Shown here: piece after piece, positions 18,457 through 26,230 of the stretch
Layout: each line of letters opens with the position of its first letter
Numbering within the stretch: position 1 is the first letter of the stretch
Origin: Mesonia aquimarina
GTDB taxonomy: Bacteria; Bacteroidota; Bacteroidia; Flavobacteriales; Flavobacteriaceae
NCBI RefSeq assembly: GCF_003667275.1
Contig: NZ_RCNV01000005.1
Location: forward strand, 62,001 to 126,000
DNA: 64,000 nt
Direction: 5' to 3'
Made by a program: the position numbers and the translations under genes
The notes under the pieces: generated by a model
Databases searched by the model: none
Seen by the model: only the letters and a program-made list of their open reading frames with translations
What the model was told of the DNA's origin: nothing

Positions 18457-19002
18457 TTAGAAATCAAATCCAAAATTCAATTCTATACCAAGCGTGAAAT
18501 TGGCATCACCCTCAAAACCCAACACCACTCCCGGACCTGTAGCAAACATTAGTTGAAAAGAATTAAAACTTCGTTGCAAGCCCCACATTACATGAAAACC
18601 TTGATTTAGCTCATCATAATTTTCAAAATCCTTTTCAGCAATAGATGGAAAACCGGTCACTGCTCTTAAAGCTAAAAAGTTAGCCGAATTATTAATTACC
18701 GTTAGCCCTTTTTCTTTTCGTTTTTCAAAATTATAATACCAACGATATTTTAAATCCAATTGCGGTAAAAGCGCATAACTAAATTCGGTTTCTCTATTGG
18801 TTCCTGCAGAAAAACCAACTGCAAAACCAAGCTCCGGATTTATGGAAAACGTTGTTTTATTGCTTAACGGAAGTTCTAACTCAGCACCAGGCAATAAAAA
18901 ATTAAGACGCCATACTTTTTCTGTATTCATTTTCTGATTGGTTTGAGAAAAGCCAGAAAAAAAGGTCAGCAAGAAAATTAAAAAAAGTAAAATGTGTTTC
19001 AT
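18457..19002 (-). CDS. Exported beta-rich protein, possibly a small outer-membrane barrel
   Basis: Not assigned to a named family. The ATG at 19002 gives a good signal peptide (MKHILLFLIFLLTFFSGFSQ); an upstream in-frame start at 19044 would put a hydrophilic stretch before it and overlap the preceding gene, so 19002 is preferred. The mature 160 residues consist of alternating hydrophobic strands (LNFLLPGAELELPLSNKT, INPELGFAVGFSAG, YALLPQLDLKYRWYYNF) and end in an aromatic residue (FGFDF), which suggests an eight-strand outer-membrane barrel. It is the last gene of the oxidase-assembly cluster. Confidence 0.7.
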   Translation of the reverse strand: MKHILLFLIFLLTFFSGFSQTNQKMNTEKVWRLNFLLPGAELELPLSNKTTFSINPELGFAVGFSAGTNRETEFSYALLPQLDLKYRWYYNFEKRKEKGLTVINNSANFLALRAVTGFPSIAEKDFENYDELNQGFHVMWGLQRSFNSFQLMFATGPGVVLGFEGDANFTLGIELNFGFDF

Positions 19003-19007
19003 AAAAA

Positions 19008-19229
19008 TTAGTGAGCTTTTTTTCGATCGCGAGCCATTCGCCAAACAAAAAATGCAATTCCTCCCATCAGCAAATAAGGAAAAACCATTAGATACATAAT
19101 TCCATCATTAATAGCTTCTGCTGCACCACCATCGGTCTCACTTTCAAGTACAGCTCTACACATAGCGCATTGTGCTTGTAATTGCACAGAAGCTAACGCC
19201 AAAAAGATAAAGCATAGTAATTTTTTCAT
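19008..19229 (-). CDS. Small CxxC membrane protein in the oxidase assembly cluster
   Basis: A 73-residue protein with an N-terminal signal peptide ending LQAQ, immediately followed by CAMC, and one transmembrane helix (about 46-66) ending in the positively charged RMARDRKKAH. The mature protein would expose a CxxC pair at its extreme N-terminus outside the membrane. It is located between a DUF420 membrane protein and an exported protein, downstream of SCO, so a role in copper handling or oxidase assembly is plausible but inferred from position. The gene follows the DUF420 stop by 10 bases. Confidence 0.75.
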   Translation of the reverse strand: MKKLLCFIFLALASVQLQAQCAMCRAVLESETDGGAAEAINDGIMYLMVFPYLLMGGIAFFVWRMARDRKKAH

Positions 19230-19239
19230 AGCTTATATT

Positions 19240-19776
19240 TTAATAATACGGAAGCATAAATAAGTATACCAAAACACCTGTAATCGCCACATACATCCAG
19301 ATAGGAAAGGTCCACCGAGCAATTTTTTTATGTTTCTGATATTCTCCCGTTAAACCACGATACATCGTAAATAGAACCAAAGGAACTATAATAGCCGAAA
19401 GAATGATATGCGAAATTAAAATGAAAAAATAAACAGGACGCATAAATCCTTCGCCTCCATAAGGAACCGGGTCGTTACTGATTTTAGAAATAACATAACT
19501 AACTAAAAACACAGCAGATAAACCAAAAGCAGTTATCATTACATTGCGATGCATTATTTTATCACCTGATTTAATTAAAAAATAACCTGATAAAAGTAAG
19601 ACAGCTGTTGAAGCATTTAAAACGGCATGAAATAAAGGAAACGTCCCTAACTCTAAACCTAACAAGTCGTAACGTGAAGGTAAGTTCATTAAAATTAATA
19701 CCACGAGCGGTATTATAAGAGACAAACTTATAATTACAGGAATAGCAATTTTATCGTTTTTTACCTGTGCTTTCAT
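19240..19776 (-). CDS. DUF420 family membrane protein
   Basis: Integral membrane protein, 178 residues, with five hydrophobic segments (about 13-33, 45-67, 77-98, 115-140, 150-175). Features typical of DUF420 are the conserved histidines in the membrane (HAVLNAST, the segment DKIMHRNVMITAF, and the SHIILSAIIVPL run). DUF420 proteins are found beside SCO and cytochrome oxidase genes, and a link to oxidase maturation is suspected. The start codon overlaps the stop of the SCO gene by 4 bases, so translation is probably coupled. Confidence 0.88.
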   Translation of the reverse strand: MKAQVKNDKIAIPVIISLSLIIPLVVLILMNLPSRYDLLGLELGTFPLFHAVLNASTAVLLLSGYFLIKSGDKIMHRNVMITAFGLSAVFLVSYVISKISNDPVPYGGEGFMRPVYFFILISHIILSAIIVPLVLFTMYRGLTGEYQKHKKIARWTFPIWMYVAITGVLVYLFMLPYY

Positions 19777-20489
19777 TTCAATAATTTTTTGATATCTTCT
19801 TTTAACATAGCTAAATCGTCTTCTTCCAAACCATTATAAAAAATTATTGGGTTTCCGAATTTATCTTTTCGAGAGCGAATAAAGCCTTCCTGATCTACTA
19901 AAGCAAAATAACCTGAATGTTGAAAATTACCTTCTGCTTTTGGGTTGCTGGCAACATAAAAATTAAAGCCCGAATTTGCCAATTCAAAAATTTCATTTTG
20001 ATCACCGGTTAACAAATGCCAATTAGGGTTTTTTATGTCATATTTTTTTGCATATTCTTTTAAAACTTCTGGAGTGTCGTAACTTGGATTAATACTAAAA
20101 GAAGCAATTCCAAAATTAGGACGTTCAGAAAAGTGTTCTTCAATCTTAGTCATATTTTCATTCATGACCGGGCAGATTGTAGGGCAAGTTGTAAAGAAAA
20201 ATTCTGCCAAATAAACCTTTCCTTTATACGACTTGTTGGTAATTGTATCTTTGTGTTGGTCTACAAATTTAAAAGCAGGCACTTGTTTTTTCTCACCGTG
20301 CAAAATAATGTAAGCCAGTTCATCTTTGTTTTTTTGATCGCTTTCTTGACCAATACTTTTTGAGGAACTTAACCGATCGTTTTCAACGATTTCGTTATTA
20401 GCAAAACGCTCAACTATTTTTGGAATTACAATAACGCCAAAAACAAGAATAATGACTGCTAAACCTATGTAAGAATATTTACGTTTCAT
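19773..20489 (-). CDS. SCO1/SenC family copper chaperone for cytochrome oxidase
   Basis: Membrane-anchored thioredoxin-fold copper protein, 238 residues, that helps assemble the CuA centre of cytochrome c oxidase. Residues 7-24 are the membrane anchor. The copper ligands are visible: Cys102 and Cys106 in TTCPTICPVM and His191 in FQHSGYFALVDQ. The regions SFSINPSYDTPEVLKEYAKKY and WHLLTGDQNEIFELA are typical of the family. The start overlaps the end of the upstream cysteine-free thioredoxin-fold gene by 11 bases. It serves the CuA subunit II encoded at 40.8-41.9 kb, a plausible inference. Confidence 0.95.
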   Translation of the reverse strand: MKRKYSYIGLAVIILVFGVIVIPKIVERFANNEIVENDRLSSSKSIGQESDQKNKDELAYIILHGEKKQVPAFKFVDQHKDTITNKSYKGKVYLAEFFFTTCPTICPVMNENMTKIEEHFSERPNFGIASFSINPSYDTPEVLKEYAKKYDIKNPNWHLLTGDQNEIFELANSGFNFYVASNPKAEGNFQHSGYFALVDQEGFIRSRKDKFGNPIIFYNGLEEDDLAMLKEDIKKLLK

Positions 20490-21141
20490 TTTGAATAGCT
20501 TTATTTCTATTGTACTTTTTTAACGCAAGTCTATATTCAGCCAAAATTACTTTAACATCATCTACCATTTTATTTGTGATTTCAGCTACAGAACGCGTGT
20601 CGTAACCATAAACGGTCTCTTCAGTTTCTTCTGAATCTAATGGCCTTCCTCTTAAATTTCTCTCTTTATCTATGATAAAAACAAAAGGAGTTGCAGTTTG
20701 ATTGTTCAGTTGATATGATGTCTCTAATGAATTAAAGACTCTTTTAATTTCAGACGAAGATCCAAAAGCGAATTTCCACTTTTCAGGGCTTACGGTTGTA
20801 GAAATTTCTTGTAGTAATTTTTCAGCTTCACTTTGCGTACCCTCTTCAGCTAATACCACAAACTGAAGATCTTTAAACTTAAAATTTTTATCGTATATTT
20901 TTTCGTTTAAATTAAACGCATTTCCTTCCATTTTTTCTATGCTTGATCCGTAAAAAGATAGAATTGTAATCTTATCTTTTAACTGAATATCTTTCCCTTT
21001 CAAGGTTTTAAAATTAGATAGTTCAGCAATGTTTTCTGTTAACACAGGAAGTTTTGCGAAGTTATTTACCCCTGAAGAAAAAAATAGGTAAGCAACTAAA
21101 GGAAGTGCAAAAAGCACTGTAAGCACAAAAAATTTTTTCAT
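20479..21141 (-). CDS. Membrane-anchored thioredoxin-fold protein lacking cysteines, next to SCO
   Basis: Unnamed protein of about 220 residues. The ATG at 21141 (MKKFFVLTVLFALPLVAYLFF) gives a clean N-terminal anchor; an earlier in-frame ATG at 21171 would add ten hydrophilic residues. The soluble part has the order expected of a thioredoxin-like fold: KITILSFYGSS (first strand and the site where CxxC would lie), FKDLQFVVLAEEG, WKFAFGSSSEIKRVFNSLE, and TPFVFIIDKERNLRGRP with the cis-proline motif TP. No cysteine occurs in this mature domain. Being translationally overlapped with SCO, it is probably a non-redox partner in oxidase assembly; this is inference. Confidence 0.75.
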   Translation of the reverse strand: MKKFFVLTVLFALPLVAYLFFSSGVNNFAKLPVLTENIAELSNFKTLKGKDIQLKDKITILSFYGSSIEKMEGNAFNLNEKIYDKNFKFKDLQFVVLAEEGTQSEAEKLLQEISTTVSPEKWKFAFGSSSEIKRVFNSLETSYQLNNQTATPFVFIIDKERNLRGRPLDSEETEETVYGYDTRSVAEITNKMVDDVKVILAEYRLALKKYNRNKAIQNET

Positions 21142-21175
21142 AGGACAATTATTAATCCTTAAGTTGTGCAAAAAT

Positions 21176-21206
21176 AAAAAAGACGATTTTAATAAACCGT
21201 CTTTTT
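21176..21206 (-). terminator. Intrinsic terminator after the cytochrome oxidase subunit IV gene
   Basis: On the minus strand a stem of AAAAAGACG type with CGTCTTTTTT (arms at 21198-21206 and 21176-21185) and a T run toward lower coordinates. It lies between the subunit IV stop and the cysteine-free thioredoxin-fold gene, so the four genes upstream form one unit and the assembly genes downstream depend on readthrough or their own promoter. Confidence 0.75.
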
Positions 21207-21220
21207 AAATCTTTTAACTT

Positions 21221-21583
21221 TTAGAAGTTCCAGGCTACGTGACCGCTCTTATAGACTTCGTAAATATAGTCTCCTTCTGTTAATAAAATAAAAACCAGAT
21301 AAGACACTAGAAATACGGCTGTCCACACTACAGCTCTCCGTAAGCCTTTTGTCTCGTGCTCCATATGCATAAAAGCCCAAGTAATATAATATGCCTTATA
21401 AATAGTAAGCACAATGAAAATCCAGTTAAGGAGTTTCATATAAATAAAAGTATTGTCAATTAAAAATGCTGGTTTTATAATCCCTAAAACAACTTCTACA
21501 ATTGTTACAATTGAAAGGATTATAAAAACATTCCAAATTCTTTTGATTGCTGAATTATCGTTATGTGATGCTGAATGTGCCAT
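21221..21583 (-). CDS. Cytochrome c oxidase subunit IV (CyoD/CtaF-like)
   Basis: Small membrane subunit of a heme-copper oxidase, 120 residues with three transmembrane helices (about 14-36, 44-68 and 82-102). The prokaryotic subunit IV family is recognised by three hydrophobic helices and the conserved AYYITWAFMHMEHETKGLRR segment between the second and third. The N-terminus is His/Ser-rich (MAHSASHNDNS). It follows the second subunit III gene by about 20 bases and ends before an intrinsic terminator, closing the subunit gene block. Confidence 0.9.
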   Translation of the reverse strand: MAHSASHNDNSAIKRIWNVFIILSIVTIVEVVLGIIKPAFLIDNTFIYMKLLNWIFIVLTIYKAYYITWAFMHMEHETKGLRRAVVWTAVFLVSYLVFILLTEGDYIYEVYKSGHVAWNF

Positions 21584-21603
21584 TGTCTATATTTCAAAAA
21601 AAA

Positions 21604-22590
21604 TTAAACCAAATAGAAGAAGGTAAATACAAATACCCAAACTAAATCTACAAAGTGCCAATAAAGTCCAACTTTCTCAACCATTTCGTAGCTTTTTCTT
21701 CTTTCGTAGGTTCCTATAATAACATTAAAGAAAATAATAATATTAATAATTACACCGGTAAAAACGTGAAATCCGTGAAAACCTGTAATAAAGAAAAAGA
21801 AGTCTGCAAATAAAGGCGGACCGTATTCGTTTCTGGTTAGGTTCGCTCCTTCAACTACACGAATCGCATTATCATTAATCATTGCTAAAGACTCTTCTCT
21901 AGACAAGATTGTTTTAGCTCCGTTTTCGTCTAGTTTCTGAACACGGACTAAAAAATCCTCGTGAGATTTAAAACCTTCTTTCACTTCATTAATACTAAAG
22001 CTAGGCAGTGCCTCTCCATCGGTTGTGTACCAAAGACCGTTTTTACGCTCGTGCAAAACACGTTCTTCTGGTAAAACTTTAGCCACATCTGCTATAGCAA
22101 TACGCTCACCTTCTGTATCAACAAACTGAACAATATTTCCTCCTTTAGTTTCAACAGCTCCATATGTACCACTAATAAAGTTTTTCCACTCCCATGCTTG
22201 CGAACCAACAAAAATAAGTCCGCCAATTATGGTCAAAAACATATAAAGGGTAACCTTAGCTTTTTGCATTTTATGACCCGCATCTACAGCTAGCACCATA
22301 GTTACTGAGGAAAATATCAGTATAAATGTCATTAAAGCCACATAATACATTGGTGCATCTACACCATGTAAAAATGGAAAGTGATTAAATACTTCATCGG
22401 CAATAGGCCAAGAATCTATAAACTTGAACCTTGAGAAACCATAAGCCGCTAAAAATGCTGAAAATGTTAAAGCATCTGAAGTGATAAAAAACCACATCAT
22501 CATTTTACCGTAGCTAGCTTTTAATGGCGATTTAGATCCACCGCCCCAGGTTTTACCCTCGGTTCCTGTTTTTACAACAGTAGCTTCCAT
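21604..22590 (-). CDS. Cytochrome c oxidase subunit III with soluble insertion
   Basis: Integral subunit of the heme-copper oxidase, 328 residues, longer than the about 200 of the short bacterial subunit III. Helices are seen at about 31-50, 78-98, 108-128 and in the C-terminal third (FADFFFFITGFHGFHVFTGVII, WHFVDLVWVFVFTFFYLV). Glu and His residues of the family are in FFITGFHGFHVF and LYWHFVDLVW. Between helices three and four there is a hydrophilic block of about 110 residues (about 132-245) that is absent from classical subunit III. I recall similar insertions in other Flavobacteriaceae, but this is not checked here. Confidence 0.92.
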   Translation of the reverse strand: MEATVVKTGTEGKTWGGGSKSPLKASYGKMMMWFFITSDALTFSAFLAAYGFSRFKFIDSWPIADEVFNHFPFLHGVDAPMYYVALMTFILIFSSVTMVLAVDAGHKMQKAKVTLYMFLTIIGGLIFVGSQAWEWKNFISGTYGAVETKGGNIVQFVDTEGERIAIADVAKVLPEERVLHERKNGLWYTTDGEALPSFSINEVKEGFKSHEDFLVRVQKLDENGAKTILSREESLAMINDNAIRVVEGANLTRNEYGPPLFADFFFFITGFHGFHVFTGVIINIIIFFNVIIGTYERRKSYEMVEKVGLYWHFVDLVWVFVFTFFYLV

Positions 22591-22635
22591 AAAGAAAAAT
22601 TATTGTTAAAGATTATGCAAAAATAGTTAATTTTA

Positions 22636-23217
22636 TTATCTAAAGAAATATAAAAACAAAAACAGGTAAATCCACAAAATATCTACAAAATGCCAGAATG
22701 TTGCACCGAGTTCTATACCAAGCATTTGCCCTGATTTATAGCGTTGTTTAAAATGATTATAAATTACAACCAGTAATGTAATTAATCCTGCCGCAAGGTG
22801 CAGTAAATGCGAAAATATGATTAAATAATTGAATGACACATTTATATTACTTGCACTTCCTGCCGGATATAACCCTTCATCAATAAATTCTTGAAAACCG
22901 CTAAACTGTAAAACCACAAAAACTATAGCTAAACCAAAAGTGGTTAATAATAAACTCGTAGCTAAACTCCTATTATTTTTAAGTATAGCTTTTTTCGCAA
23001 AATGAAATGTAAAACTACTTATCAAGATTGCAATCGTACTCCAAATAAACGCCTGTGGCATTTCAAGATCTTTCATCCAATCTTCACGGTTTCTACTCAC
23101 AACATAAGCACTTGTTAAACCGGCAAACATCATGGCCATACTTATTATAGCAAACCAAAGCATCATTTTTTTTGACCTTCTCCTTTTCTCTTCTTCGGTA
23201 CCTTGCGTTAAATCCAT
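22636..23217 (-). CDS. Cytochrome c oxidase subunit III (short form)
   Basis: Second subunit III-like protein, 193 residues with five hydrophobic segments (about 17-40, 53-72, 82-103, 125-150, 170-192). The C-terminal ELGATFWHFVDILWIYLFLFLYFF is the strongest family match. The start overlaps the heme O synthase stop by 10 bases. Two subunit III genes in tandem is a common arrangement in this lineage; the long form follows 45 bases downstream. The hydrophilic amino terminus (MDLTQGTEEEKRRRSKK) lies before the first helix and is unremarkable. Confidence 0.92.
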   Translation of the reverse strand: MDLTQGTEEEKRRRSKKMMLWFAIISMAMMFAGLTSAYVVSRNREDWMKDLEMPQAFIWSTIAILISSFTFHFAKKAILKNNRSLATSLLLTTFGLAIVFVVLQFSGFQEFIDEGLYPAGSASNINVSFNYLIIFSHLLHLAAGLITLLVVIYNHFKQRYKSGQMLGIELGATFWHFVDILWIYLFLFLYFFR

Positions 23218-24119
23218 ACTCGAATAAATTTATCTAAAACGTAAATAATTTGTAATAAGGTTATATACGAAACACTAGCAAACATTAGTTGCTTAGCAGT
23301 TTTTTCATCTTTATTTTTATACAATTTGATTGCATAATGCAACATCCCTAAACCAAGCATAAAAATCAATATTGCTGAAACAGGGGTTAAATATAATCTC
23401 CCCGTCACGCCAAATACCGGAACTAGAGAAACTACAATTGTCCAAATTGTATATAAAATTATTTGTATTCCGGTACCTTTATCACGCTTTCCCGTTGGCA
23501 ACATAAAAAAACCACCGCGTTTATAATCATCATACAACCACCACCCTAAAGCCCAAAAATGCGGGAATTGCCAAAAAAACTGAATCATAAAGAGCGTACC
23601 GGGCTCTATACTAAAATCATTAGTGGCTGCTACCCAACCCAACATAAAAGGAATTGCTCCTGGAAAAGCCCCAACAAAAACCGATAAAGGCGTTTTTCTT
23701 TTTAAGGGCGTATATAAGCAAGTATATAAAAAAATAGAAATTGCCCCAAAAATTGCTGTAATTGGATTTATTATATAAAGAACAGCTATTCCTAAAACCG
23801 TAAAAACACTTGCAATAATAGTAGCTGTAGTAACCGACATTCTTCCTGAAGGAATAGGCCGGTTCTTTGTTCTATTCATTTTAGCATCAAACTTGCGCTC
23901 AATAACTTGATTAAATGCATTAGAAGCACCAACCATTAAGTAACCGCCGATTGCCAACAAAAGTACTACTACAAAGTCGACAACTTCTGCACCTAAAAAA
24001 TATCCTGCCACGGAAGAAAACACTACGCTTATTGCTAAACGCATTTTTGTAATCTCTTTAAAATCAGAAATTACATCCGTTTCAACTGTATTTGTAAGGG
24101 TTTTACTCAATACCTCCAT
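23208..24119 (-). CDS. ctaB: Protoheme IX farnesyltransferase (heme O synthase)
   Basis: UbiA-family prenyltransferase, 303 residues, that farnesylates protoheme to heme O, the precursor of heme A for an aa3 oxidase. The prenyl-diphosphate motif NAFNQVIERKFDAKMNRTKNRP (N-x-x-x-D-x-x-x-D-like, with RTKNRPIPSGR) is clear. About eight hydrophobic helices follow. It is the first gene of the oxidase subunit cluster and overlaps the short subunit III gene. A heme A synthase (CtaA) is not visible in this window. Confidence 0.96.
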   Translation of the reverse strand: MEVLSKTLTNTVETDVISDFKEITKMRLAISVVFSSVAGYFLGAEVVDFVVVLLLAIGGYLMVGASNAFNQVIERKFDAKMNRTKNRPIPSGRMSVTTATIIASVFTVLGIAVLYIINPITAIFGAISIFLYTCLYTPLKRKTPLSVFVGAFPGAIPFMLGWVAATNDFSIEPGTLFMIQFFWQFPHFWALGWWLYDDYKRGGFFMLPTGKRDKGTGIQIILYTIWTIVVSLVPVFGVTGRLYLTPVSAILIFMLGLGMLHYAIKLYKNKDEKTAKQLMFASVSYITLLQIIYVLDKFIRVWI

Positions 24120-24190
24120 TTTTCAGGATGCAAAGATACTCTTAAAAAGGCTTTTAGCAAGCGAGAAAAAAGGTTAAATATTAAAAGCTA

Positions 24191-24928
24191 TTATTCTAGG
24201 GTAAAAGTAATAGGCAAACTATACGAAACAGGCACATTCTTTCCTTGCTGTTTACCAGGCTTCATATCAGGTAGCAACCTTGCAACACGCTCAGCCTCTT
24301 TTGCTAAAACATCTGCTTCAGAAACTGCTTTCACATTTACAACCTTTCCTTTTTCATTAACAGTAAATGTCACATAAATACGCTGTTCTCCCGACAAGCC
24401 ATAATCTTCAGCGATGGAATGGTTGAATTTTCGCTGTACAAGTTTTGCAATTTTAGTTGAAAAGCATTGAGAACGTTCCTTTTTAGCCTCATAAATTTCA
24501 CAACCGGGAAAAACCGGTGCTTCTTCAACAATTAAATGATTTATAGGCTGAATAACATCATTATCAATCGGATCATCTAATCCCGCAAGTACTTTATCTA
24601 CAGAATCATCTTTCGGACTCTCTGGTGATGCCTCTTTATCATCAAATAAATCATCGTCATCAATTACAAAATCATCATCTTCCTTAGTTTGTTTTTTAAC
24701 AACCGGGTCTTTTTTAGGTTCAATTTTCTTAGGCTCTTCCTTTTTAAAAGCGATATTAGATGAAGGCTCAACATAACTTTGCCTATAAATTACATCTGTT
24801 ACAACCTCCTCTTTCACTTCAGTTTTATGCTCTATAAAAAAAATAGCACATAAAAAGGCCGCTATCAAGCCCAGTTGAAAATAAACAAAACGTGTTCTCA
24901 GTGTTGGTTTTTGCTCTTGACTTTTCAT
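24191..24928 (-). CDS. Energy-transducing TonB family protein (first)
   Basis: TonB-type energy coupler, 245 residues, anchored by an N-terminal helix (about 11-32, FVYFQLGLIAAFLCAIFF) with an acidic, Lys-rich periplasmic linker (about 55-125) instead of a proline-rich one. The C-terminal TonB domain (about 150-245) contains the Bacteroidota motif APVFPGCE, GLSGEQRIYVTFTVNEKGKVVNVKA and a closing PITFTLE strand. It lies downstream of a terminator that ends the other tonB gene. The two proteins share the same modular plan but differ in linker, so they may serve different TonB-dependent receptors. Confidence 0.9.
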   Translation of the reverse strand: MKSQEQKPTLRTRFVYFQLGLIAAFLCAIFFIEHKTEVKEEVVTDVIYRQSYVEPSSNIAFKKEEPKKIEPKKDPVVKKQTKEDDDFVIDDDDLFDDKEASPESPKDDSVDKVLAGLDDPIDNDVIQPINHLIVEEAPVFPGCEIYEAKKERSQCFSTKIAKLVQRKFNHSIAEDYGLSGEQRIYVTFTVNEKGKVVNVKAVSEADVLAKEAERVARLLPDMKPGKQQGKNVPVSYSLPITFTLE

Positions 24929-24984
24929 AATATGATAGTTTTATGTTAATAGATTAACACAAATACAATTATGTTGCCAAAAAC

Positions 24985-25015
24985 AAAAAACCTCCCAAAT
25001 AATGAGAGGTTTTTT
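24985..25015 (-). terminator. Intrinsic terminator after the second tonB gene
   Basis: On the minus strand, arms AAAAAACCTC (25006-25015 complement) and GAGGTTTTTT (24985-24994 complement) form a stem with a T run. It lies 20 bases past the stop of the proline-rich tonB gene and separates it from the next tonB. Confidence 0.8.
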
Positions 25016-25036
25016 AAATATATAATATGCTAAATA

Positions 25037-25762
25037 TTAATCTTGTACTTGAAAAATAATTGGAAGTGAGTAAAGTACACCAACTGCTTTTCCTCGTTGT
25101 TTACCAGGAATCATTTTAGGAAGCATATTCACAACCCGCTCTGCTTCTTTCTGCAATCTTGGATGTGGTGCTCTAGCCTGAACATCAACAATTTTTCCTT
25201 TAGAGTCAATTTTAAAACGAACATAAACTCTATTTACTCCAGAAAGTCCTAATTCTGACCCTAACTCTGTATTAAATTTACTGTTTACAAAGTCGCTCAC
25301 CTTCTCACTCATACATCTTCTACGCTCATCGTTGCTTTTATACTTCTCGCAACCAGGGAAGATTGGTACATCTTCAATAGCTGTAAAAGGTACGTCCTCG
25401 ATAGGCTCATCAGAGACTTCCTCTACTTCGGCAACCTCTACAATTTCGGGTTCTTCCGTTACTTCTGTAGATTCTATCACCTGCTCTTCTACCTCTACCT
25501 CATCTTCAACAACTTCAATTACTTCAGGTGCTGGTGGCGGTGGCGGTGGTGGCGGTGGTGGCGGCTGATTTGGAGGCATTACAACAGTTTCCTCCTCGTT
25601 TAGCTGATCGAACTTAACAACTTGCTTTTCAAACTCTTCTTTTTCGTAAGTTTTCCACTCTATGGCGCGCCAAGTCAGAAACAGCATCACAATTAGACCT
25701 ATCTGGAAAAACATAACACTTTTCCTTCTTAAGTCTTTTTTTGGATTTTTCTTTGGTTCCAT
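25037..25762 (-). CDS. Energy-transducing TonB family protein with polyproline linker (second)
   Basis: TonB-type coupler, 241 residues. An N-terminal anchor helix (about 12-33, SVMFFQIGLIVMLFLTW) is followed by a polyproline run of 11 residues after NQ, then an acidic Val/Glu-rich linker (about 90-130). The C-terminal domain has DVPIFPGCEKYK and SGVNRVYVRFKIDSKGKIVDVQA before a final strand (YSLPIIFQVQD). The GGTGGC-type repeat seen on the plus strand at 25533-25565 is the polyproline code, not a separate element. It belongs to the ExbB-ExbD-TonB system; the exb genes are not in this window. Confidence 0.92.
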   Translation of the reverse strand: MEPKKNPKKDLRRKSVMFFQIGLIVMLFLTWRAIEWKTYEKEEFEKQVVKFDQLNEEETVVMPPNQPPPPPPPPPPPAPEVIEVVEDEVEVEEQVIESTEVTEEPEIVEVAEVEEVSDEPIEDVPFTAIEDVPIFPGCEKYKSNDERRRCMSEKVSDFVNSKFNTELGSELGLSGVNRVYVRFKIDSKGKIVDVQARAPHPRLQKEAERVVNMLPKMIPGKQRGKAVGVLYSLPIIFQVQD

Positions 25763-25813
25763 AATTTTTTATTATCGGATTGCTAATGTAATTATTTTTT
25801 ATAAAAAACTAAA

Positions 25814-26230
25814 TTATAATTGCCTTTTAATTTTTTCGAGTCTATTTTTTAAACTTAGAATCAATAAAAAAGCGAGTACAATTCCTGTAATATTTGCTAA
25901 TACATCTAACGCATCTATGCTTCTATATGTAGTAAATACTCCTTGAACAACTTCAATAAAGATGCCAAAAGCCGCACTCAAGGAACAAATTACAAATAAA
26001 GCCTGTTTTTTTAAAATGCTGGTACTTTTCCTGGAAAAATAATATAAGTACCAACATAGGGTTAACCCAAAATAGGCAAAACAATGAAATACTTTATCTG
26101 CATGATCAAATTCAGGTTTTGGCATGTTTGTAGTTCGCATGAGCGAAATTACCAATAGAAAAACTGAATAAGAAATCGCAATAAATAAAGATATCCTAGG
26201 ATCCAATAAGTTCTTTATAGGCTTCAGCAT
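25814..26230 (-). CDS. VanZ-like membrane protein
   Basis: VanZ-family protein, 138 residues with four hydrophobic segments (about 13-32, 48-64, 77-96, 108-128). The conserved pattern of the family, DKVFHCFAYFGLTLCWYLYY with Asp-Lys-x-x-H, and the IDALDVLANITG motif are both present. The start overlaps the gcvH stop by 35 bases, an unusually long overlap. Function is not known; VanZ itself gives low-level teicoplanin resistance, but the bacterial homologues are of unclear role. Location after gcvH is typical for Flavobacteriaceae from my knowledge of gene order. Confidence 0.85.
   Translation of the reverse strand: MLKPIKNLLDPRISLFIAISYSVFLLVISLMRTTNMPKPEFDHADKVFHCFAYFGLTLCWYLYYFSRKSTSILKKQALFVICSLSAAFGIFIEVVQGVFTTYRSIDALDVLANITGIVLAFLLILSLKNRLEKIKRQL

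Noticed and set aside
25533-25565. GGTGGC-type tandem repeat as a possible phase-variable microsatellite
   Set aside because: It encodes in-frame polyproline of TonB; the repeat is trinucleotide-based, so length changes do not alter frame.
25332-25568. Plus-strand reading frame rich in Ser/Thr with a polyglycine end
   Set aside because: It is the complement of the polyproline and Val/Glu linker of the TonB gene; no start context, no signal and repetitive composition explained by the opposite strand.
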